A stretch of DNA of 37,344 bases from Mesostigma viride (Eukaryota > Streptophyta > Mesostigmatophyceae > Mesostigmatales > Mesostigmataceae): assembly GCA_009746045.1 (NCBI GenBank), contig RPFO01000768.1:1-37344 (forward strand). Reading direction: 5' to 3'. The notes beneath the pieces were generated by a model. That model saw only the letters and a program-made list of their open reading frames with translations, did no database searches and was not told where the DNA came from. Both the position numbers and the translations under genes were made by a program. Positions 30,642 through 37,344 of this stretch are shown here, piece by piece (positions within the stretch are counted from its first letter, which is position 1; each line of letters opens with the position of its first letter).

Positions 30642-32911
30642 ATGAGTCGGGCTTTTAATGCTCGCACACTAGCCTGTCAGACGGTTAGGGCGTTAAACTG
30701 GATGGGGGGGGGGGGCGAGACCCGCCTGCTGTAGATTCTGCCCGTGTGCCCGGGCCTCTGCAGCAGGCGGCCCTAGATGGGATCGATGATGCTTGCAGGT
30801 CCTTTGTCCGCCGGAACGGTGGTTCCGTAGCGGCAATGGCAGGATCTGTAGTGGATGGGGGTGAATATGCTGAAGGAGCCCCTTACGAGCCGTTAGTGGC
30901 CGCACGCTTGGCCTTGCCTGGTCCGGGGGAAGGTGGCCAAGTGGATGTGCTGAACTTACTACCCCCCTCTTGGGGAGCAATTTTGAATGATGAGAGTAGG
31001 ATGGTACGGACGCTGAGCCCAGCAGAGCGGATCTTGCAGAAGTCGATGCGGATCTCGCGGGGGTGTAGCATGGAGGAGTTCGCGCGGGTTTGCACGGTGT
31101 GTGTGGAGAGGGGGATTTTGGGTGGATTTTTTGAGGAGGAGCCGCCTATGGTGAACGGTACTTTTGGGGTCGGAAAGCCCGACGGCCGTATACGGCTGAT
31201 TGTGGACAACCGGCGTGGCAACATGCCACTACCAGATCCTATGCCCGCTTTTTTACCACACCTTGGCGTGATTTGCGATTTGCCCACGCGCGCTGGGGAG
31301 GATGTTTTTGGGGGCGTATCAGATTTGGATTCGTACTACAACAGACTCCGCCTGCCAGTTTGGATGCGGCGGTACTGTGCGTGGATGCCGGTGTGGTCGG
31401 ATCTGGTGGGCCTGAGTGGGGCTCGTCGGAAGGTGTGGCCGTGGATGTTGTGCTGGCCAATGGGCAACAAGCTGGCCGTCGCCGTGGCCCAGTGTGTGCA
31501 TCAGTCTGTGTTGTACCGCTGTGGCCCCAAGCCGCCGTTGGAGGCTAGTCGTGGGCTGAGCATCAACATGTCCGCGCTGATCCTGGTGGCGGAGGCCAAC
31601 GAGGCGGGGGAGACCGTCCGGCTGAGGCTGGAGGAGGACCCTGCTGCGCCCTTGGCGCCCTCGCCGTGCTTCGAATCTCGGCAGGATCTGGAAGGTATGC
31701 ATGCTGTGACGATCGATGACCTCCATTTCACCCACTGTGCGTCGGTGGATGGGGTGAATCAGCAGCTAGATCGTGTTCAGGCTGCCTACGCCGCTGTTGG
31801 GCTGGTGCAGAAGTCTGACAAGGTGGTACGGGCGACAGCAGAGCAGACTGGTGTGCAGGCGGTGGGTGTCATTCACCAAAGAGATGGTGACGTGGTGCCT
31901 GTTCCTGAGCGTGTGGTGGCAGTTATCGCTGCTACTCATAGAATCTTAGATCGCGGGTTTACATACTACCGCGAACTTAGTTCTGTGCTTGGGAAGTGGG
32001 TGTGGATGCATCTGCTGTGCCGCCCCATGCTTTCGGTGTGGTCTGAGACGTACCGGCTGCTAGCAGCCATGAATGCCTCCCTGCCTGGGCGCCGCTGGCG
32101 CCTCCCTGCGGGGGCCCGCCAGGAGCTTCAGGCGGCGATCGACCTGGCCCCCTTTTTGAGGGCGGCCAGGGCCCGGCCCCTTTCTGACCGGGTCGTCGCA
32201 AGTGATGCGAGCGGCTCCGGCGGTGGGGTGGTCTACAGGGACCTGCCTGGGGCCGATTGTGCCCGGCTGGCGACCCGGCGCGAAGCGCGGGGGTGGCGGA
32301 CGACAGCTTTAACGTCTGGGGAGGACTGGGACCTGGAGCGCATGGAGGAGGGGGACTACAGCCTGCTGGATAGTGGCCACTGGCGTACGGCACTGTCCTA
32401 CCGGTGGCGGGGGCAGCCTAACCACATCAACGTCAAGGAGGCGATTGCTGCGACACAGGGGGTCGAGTGGTCGTGCCGGACCAAGGCGTGTCGGGTAAGC
32501 GAGTCGTCCGGCTCGTAGACTCCAGTGCTGTGGTGGGGGCGTTTGTCAGAGGGCGGTCGTCTTCCTACCGCCTCAACCAGCTGGTTCGGCGCTACTGCGC
32601 TCTGTCACTGGCTGGCGACATGCAGAGCCACTGGGTCTGGGTGGCTACCGACCACAACCCAGCTGACAAGGCCAGTCGGCGTGGCGCTTGGTTCCTGACT
32701 TGACCCGGTGTGGTGACGTGCATCCCAACCCTGGGCCTGAGGGGGCGCGACGCCCTCGGGACTTGGCACTTTTGGAGGGCACAGTCAACCCTGTGTCTAC
32801 CTTGCCAGCGTACCGGCGTGCGGCGGCTGTCTACGTGGCGTGGGCGCCACCTGGCCCTGTCGACCCAGCTGACGCGGAAGCCATTTTCTGTGAGTGGATT
32901 TCTGCTGTCTA
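30642..32911 (+). pseudogene. pol: RT-RNase H, recombinase truncated (copy 3)
   Basis: After a short leader in another frame (ATG 30642 to the G12 run) the RT-RNase H frame is open to 32518, the best RT in the window. Counting from the GTG at 30746: RT template/nucleotide motif at residues 143-159, motif A region SDLDSYYNRL at 192-201, WPMGNKLAVAVAQCVHQ at 237-253, catalytic TIDD at 322-325. RNase H Asp is residue 487 (32204-32206) and Glu 565 (32438-32440). A missing G near 32496 and another near 32692 shift the frame after the RNase H Glu; the remainder is cut by the CAGTACC element at 32912. Both lesions are absent from copy 2. Confidence 0.85.
30704..30715 (+). other. G12 homopolymer at the pol frame change (copy 3)
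   Basis: Same length as in copy 2 and same frame relation: the leader frame ends ...GETRLL and the RT frame is one step away. Confidence 0.55.
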
Positions 32912-32948
32912 CAGTACCAACCCGCGGTAACGCAACTAGTTACGCAAC
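32912..32948 (+). repeat. 37-bp terminal inverted repeat, left end
   Basis: Exact inverse of 4415-4451. Confidence 0.85.
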
Positions 32949-33712
32949 AATGGTACTTTCCACGGCGACCGATCGAATGTTTGTTGCGTAACTACCAAGG
33001 ACCGATACGGCCCAAAGTGGTGGCGAATTTCGTACTTGAAGTTCCGCACGAGACAGACTGACTGACTTGTTACGAGCTGACCACCGGCCCAACACGTAAT
33101 GTACCTACAGAAGTACAGAACGTAAAAGGGGCCTGGCTGTGTAGTGTATACGTGCGAAGGTGGCCATGGCGGTGCGCGTTCCATGAAAACTTGCCTAATT
33201 TGTCGGCCGAAATGCAAAAAAGTTATGGAGATCGATGCTGTATGAAAGATACTCCAAAAGATGTTTTGTTGACGAAATATGCATTAGGTATGAAAGACCG
33301 CTGCCCTTCTTTAACCCACGGTTGCGAGGGGGTCTGATTCGCAAATCTGGCCGCGATGAATATATTAGATTGGCTTCTTGCCAGAGTGATAGCCAAGATT
33401 CCTGGTATTGAACGACGCAGAAGGGAGGGGTTTAAAGTGAGGAAATAGGAATCAAGCGAATTAGCTTTGATTTGTGGCCATTTCCGGTTTCCTTCGGAGG
33501 TAAAGTAAGCAGGCCTGCGCGAAGCGCATTCCAGCCTGCCATGGTTAACTCGCTTTCCTCGCGTGCCAGGCAGGTAATCAGGCCTGCTGCGGAAGGCTCT
33601 TTTTCTGCACCTCATCTACCAATCTGTTTGCGCTTGAACAGTCCGTTATGGCTTGGTTTTAGCGTCATCTCCGGGATGTTCTTACCGTTTTGTTCGCCGT
33701 TTTGTTTCCTCG
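32949..33712. other. TIR-element interior without a gene
   Basis: No recognised domain. TTGTTGCGTAACTACC near 32981 echoes the terminal repeat, and AGGCAGGTAATCAGGCCTGC lies near 33568. Nothing else is supported. Confidence 0.4.
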
Positions 33713-34252
33713 CCAAATTTCCCGCAGCTTTTGCTATTTTGACTAACGTTTCCGGTGGCGTGCTTGTAAGATTGTCGAGAACTGGCCAGGAAGACATTGA
33801 TTTTGCTGCACGTGCTTCATTTATTTTTTAAAGTTTGTATTAGAGAGTCTATATTGCGTAGTCAGGAAACCGACCTGACCTGCCTGGTGGCGGCGTCCTT
33901 GTTCCAAGAAGCGTGCAAAAGACTGGTCAGTTTCTAGGCGTTATTGCTGTTATTAACGGCATTGCTACATTTTAATCAGATTTTACTTTTCTCAGCATGC
34001 CATCTGCAAATTTTGTGGTCCATGCCTTACATGCATTCAGGCGTGCTGAATGCCTTGTAATCCATAAGCCCCGTGCTTTGTGGATGGTGGTTGGACATTA
34101 CTGTAGGAGGTGATGGCGTATGTGCGTGGATGGTGCTTGAATGGTGGGGGCTGCAGCAATGCGTGTGTGGATGGTGGTTGGATGGCGAGGGATTGCTGCC
34201 ATGCATGCACTAATGGTTGTTTGATGGTGGTGGGCTGCAGCCATGTGTGCGT
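33713..34252 (+). repeat. direct repeat of positions 1-541
   Basis: Collinear and almost identical to the window start, differing by a few one-base indels (for example TTCCCGCAGC for TTCCGCAGC). The offset is 33712 bp. Confidence 0.95.
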
Positions 34253-36435
34253 ACTACCATACATCGTGTAGCGTACGACAGGCAACAGCTATCTATCAAT
34301 GATTGATTAGATAGCGTGTTTGTCCTGTCGGTCATTTGTGATAGAAGCGTTGTCTGTCGGAGATAGTACAACATACCAAACATCATCACTTGATCTTAGC
34401 TTGCAAATTTAAAACATTAAATCATTCATTTTTAAAAGGCAACAAATATAATTGATTCATCCACAAGTCCGCCTGTAATGGTGCCACACGGGGTACACTA
34501 CGGGTGTACACAGTGTACACGCCTTGGGTGTATTATGTAGTAAGATGAAAACAGCCCGGTACATGCTCTACTACCAGTCTGCCCACACGCTTAAGTGTCG
34601 TTGGTATGTGCTATGGCGTGACCCACAACGTCGTTGTGGGTCACGCTCCACTTCGGTCTACTCAACACGCCGTGTCGGCGCTTTTGGTATCTACACTATT
34701 GGTGGCGTGACCCACAACCTGTTGTGGGGTCACCTCACTTCGGTCTTATGTTACTTGCCATGCCACACGCTAATGTCGGCGCTTGGTTATGTTAAAGCTT
34801 ATCTTACTGTATTTAGTCATTTTAAGTGCGTTGATCACAACGAAGCCGATACATGTGTAACCTTCATCTGACACTTATGTACTAATACCGTCTCTGACCA
34901 CATTATGAAGTACTATAATGCCGTCTCCAAGGTACGCAATCTACCGGACTTGCGTAGGCTCAAGGGTGCCGGTTCCCCGGTGTGCGCACTTCTCAGAAAT
35001 CGCAACGACCACACGCGCGCAAAACCTGGAGTGGTGCGTTTGAAAGAAAACAATGCCATTTCCAAAGGTGTAAGGTACGCAATCTAATCGGATTTACTAG
35101 GGAGTGCGTTTTAACTAGGGACGTGCGCAAGGGCCGTTTCCCCCGGTGTGCGCACTTCTCCAGAATCGCACAACCACCCACGCGCGCAACCTGGAGTGGC
35201 GTTTGAAAGAAACAATGCCATTTCCAAAGGTTAGTACGCATCTATCGACTTTACTAGGGAGTGCGTAACTAGGGAGTTGCGCAAGAGCGGGTCCCCGTGC
35301 GCATCTTCTCAGAATCGCACGACCACACGTGCAACCTGAGTGCGCTGAATGGCACCAGTGCGCGGTTTCGGAATGCACGACTTGCCATGCTGGCTTTGCA
35401 CCCGTGCGTGAATTTTTACTGTACGTTTGCGGACAATTTCCGGCCCAAACTCAGGAAATAGAGCTTATACGTCCCAGAATATGATTCGGATCAATTTTTA
35501 GCTCGCTGGGGATGCGATTTACACGTGCCGGTCAGTGTTCTTGCGGGAAAAACTGCGATCAGGTAGGTTCGACGGATATTGATTATACAAGTGCTTGACG
35601 GCGCAACCCGGCGGGTGTCTAGGTTATTTTAATTACTTGTTATCATGCATCGTGTTGAATATAGGCAGCGGCAGTAAGATGTACGATTTTGACCACCCTT
35701 TGTCACATCACAGCTTGTGTGCCGCAACAGTGCCGCTTTTGCGGGCACTGCTGGGCCAAGGTAACGTTAGCCATGCAGGTATGCTGGTTATCGTTCCCCC
35801 ATGGTTTCCGACGTTTGGTAAATGAATTTAATCTGTGAGCGTGTCACTTTTCAGCGTTGTGATCTTCTCGACCGTTGCCTGGCCCTCTCTAAAGCCCTCT
35901 TTTTTTTACCAGCAAACTGCCACACCATGGTGTGGTAGTGCATGTTTCTAACGCTCAAATGCGTGTATACATTCATAGATGTTATTTATTTCTTTTGCTA
36001 CGTCAATTGCGTGACTGTTTGGCCATGGCTGCTTCAAGGGTGCTTTCAAAGCTTATACGCGGTATAGAAAATTCTTGGTGGACAAACTCATGGGCATTAA
36101 TGGCCAGTCAGTATCTGGCCATCTCATTGTCAACAAATAAACAGTTTAGCCAGGAGAGAGGAGGATTATATAGATGCTGAGCTTGGGCTTACAACTGTTA
36201 GGTCTTAGGTTGTGTGTGATGGTTGGGCTGGCGCAGCTCGCGTGCGTGGATCAAATAGGGGTTGGATGCTGAGGATTTCGCTGCCATGTGCTGCATGGTG
36301 GTGGTGGGATGTGGGGTTGCAGGCCGATGCATGCGTGATGTGGTGGGACTGTGGGGGGTGCAGCATGCGTGCAGGATGTGGTTGCAACTGGCCACTGCAT
36401 GATCAAGAAGAAATTTACGGCTAGGACTATCGCGA

Positions 36436-36800
36436 GGTTGAACTTGAATTATTTAAATTGATAGACATTGCATTGAACTGAACACTGATATGACTATTGA
36501 CTGAATTGAACTGAATTGAATTGAATTGAATGATTGATTGAATTGAATTGAATTGAACTGCAATTGAATTGAATGAATTGAATTGATTGAATTTGCAATT
36601 GAATTGAATTGAATTGAATTGAATGATTGACATTGGACATTGAATTGAATTGAATTGATTGAACTTGAATTGATCTGAATTGACATATGTCGAACTTGAT
36701 ACTTGATCGAACTTTTGATCTCTTCTCTCACTTGACATGCTCAATTGAGTTGTCAATAATTGTCAATTGAATTGTCTTAATTGAAGTCATGCAATTGGTC
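36436..36800 (-). repeat. GAATT microsatellite (inverted copy)
   Basis: Interrupted (GAATT)n tract followed by TTGTCAATTG units; reverse-complement counterpart of 1045-1425, shorter and more interrupted. Confidence 0.9.
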
Positions 36801-36899
36801 AATTGTCCAATTGTCAATTGAACTAAATTTCCGTCTCATTTAAATCAGTAAGCTTACTAATCCATTAATTATAATCATGACTAGAAAGTTATCAAAGTC

Positions 36900-37344
36900 C
36901 TACATCCCCACATCAAGGACTCCCTACAACCCCCATCATCCACAACTACCATCCACGCACGCCATGGCTGCAACCCCCCACTATCAAACCATCATCCACG
37001 CACACATGGCTGCAAGCCCACCACCAGTCAAACAACCATTAATTGCATGCAGCAGCATCCCCCACCATTCAACCACCATCACCGCATGCATGGCTGCACC
37101 CCCCACCATCCAACCACCATCTACGCACACCATGGCTGAACCCCCCATCTTTCAACCACCGATCCACCGCACAACATGGCTGACAAACCCCCACCATCAA
37201 ACCACCATCGGCACGCATGCATGGCAGCAAACCTTCACCATCCACCACCATCCAGCATGCATGGCTGAACCCCCCACAATCCAACCACCATCCACGCACA
37301 CAACATGGCTGCAACACCCCCCACCATCCAACATCATCCACGCC
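36900..37344 (-). repeat. 42-bp minisatellite (inverted copy)
   Basis: CCACCATCCACGCATGCATG-like units, reverse complement of 385-960, running to the window end. Confidence 0.9.

Larger units (their letters stand above)
29169..32911 (+). mobile_element. PAT/Ngaro-type YR retrotransposon, copy 3 (5' portion)
   Basis: A1, ORF1 and pol as far as TTCTGCTGTCTA, where the CAGTACC element begins. Copy 1 resumes at exactly the following base, so copies 1 and 3 are the two halves of one split retrotransposon in a circular or tandem unit. Confidence 0.9.
32912..34252. mobile_element. CAGTACC-ended TIR element, left-hand part
   Basis: Starts with the 37-bp terminal repeat (32912-32948) after target TA (32910-32911). 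32949-33712 is unique in the window and shows no transposase motif; its open frames on both strands look random. 33713-34252 repeats window positions 1-541 directly, with a handful of indels, so this is the same element seen from its other end. Confidence 0.75.
34253..37344 (-). repeat. diverged inverted copy of about 539-3589
   Basis: Contains, in reverse order and orientation, the hairpin block, the GTGACCCACAAC palindromes, the 157-bp repeats, the minisatellite, the AATTC microsatellite (here as GAATT, about 36436-36800) and the second minisatellite block (36900-37344). It differs from the left copy by very frequent one-base indels, far more than other duplicated segments in the window, which looks like low-accuracy sequence. 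No gene is supported; open frames here are not shared with the left copy. Confidence 0.85.

Overview
This is a repeat-dominated eukaryotic nuclear sequence. There are no bacterial operons or ribosome binding sites and no ordinary host gene that I can recognise. A tyrosine-recombinase retrotransposon with split direct repeats (the PAT/Ngaro/Kangaroo type, common in green algae but also found elsewhere), GC-rich element codons, and a short CCCTAAA-type telomere motif (1643-1659) make a green-lineage alga the best guess. The sequence does not prove this.

Layout. 1-4451 is the right-hand part of a TIR element with CAGTACC ends and a TA target duplication. It is packed with minisatellites, a CAATT-type microsatellite, a 157-bp tandem repeat and small palindromes, and has no recognisable transposase. 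4452-5904 is the 3' part of a PAT-like retrotransposon (copy 1: tyrosine recombinase, then repeats B1-A2-B2). 5905-23781 is a 71-bp satellite in higher-order copies of about 4.48-4.70 kb. The third higher-order copy is split by two clusters (17130-20098 and 20602-21633) of long palindromes alternating with tRNA-like linkers, each cluster bounded by a clean 5-bp target duplication. 23782-28256 is retrotransposon copy 2 (A1, ORF1, RT-RNase H-YR, lacking its 3' end). 28257-29168 is a duplicated piece of satellite. 29169-32911 is copy 3 (A1, ORF1, RT-RNase H), cut at the same TA as copy 1 by the left end of the CAGTACC element (32912 onward). 33713-34252 repeats 1-541 directly, and 34253-37344 is a divergent inverted copy of about 539-3589.

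How the parts fit. Copies 1 and 3 are complementary halves of one retrotransposon split by the CAGTACC element. Their satellite flanks rejoin into an empty site still present at 10596 and 15291. With the 540-bp start/end overlap, this means the window is about one turn of a 33.7-kb tandem unit or circle. Inferred order of events: higher-order amplification of the 71-bp satellite; recombinase-mediated insertion of the retrotransposon at ATGGAT; insertion of the CAGTACC element into it; insertion of the two palindrome/tRNA-like clusters; duplication of satellite flank plus retrotransposon.

The most unusual content is the pair of palindrome clusters. Two diverged families share termini (AGTTA...TAACT), a nested hairpin architecture with compensating stem changes around a conserved AACCAC loop, and linkers with a tRNA T-arm/B box whose halves lie in permuted order around the palindrome. 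I do not recognise this element class.
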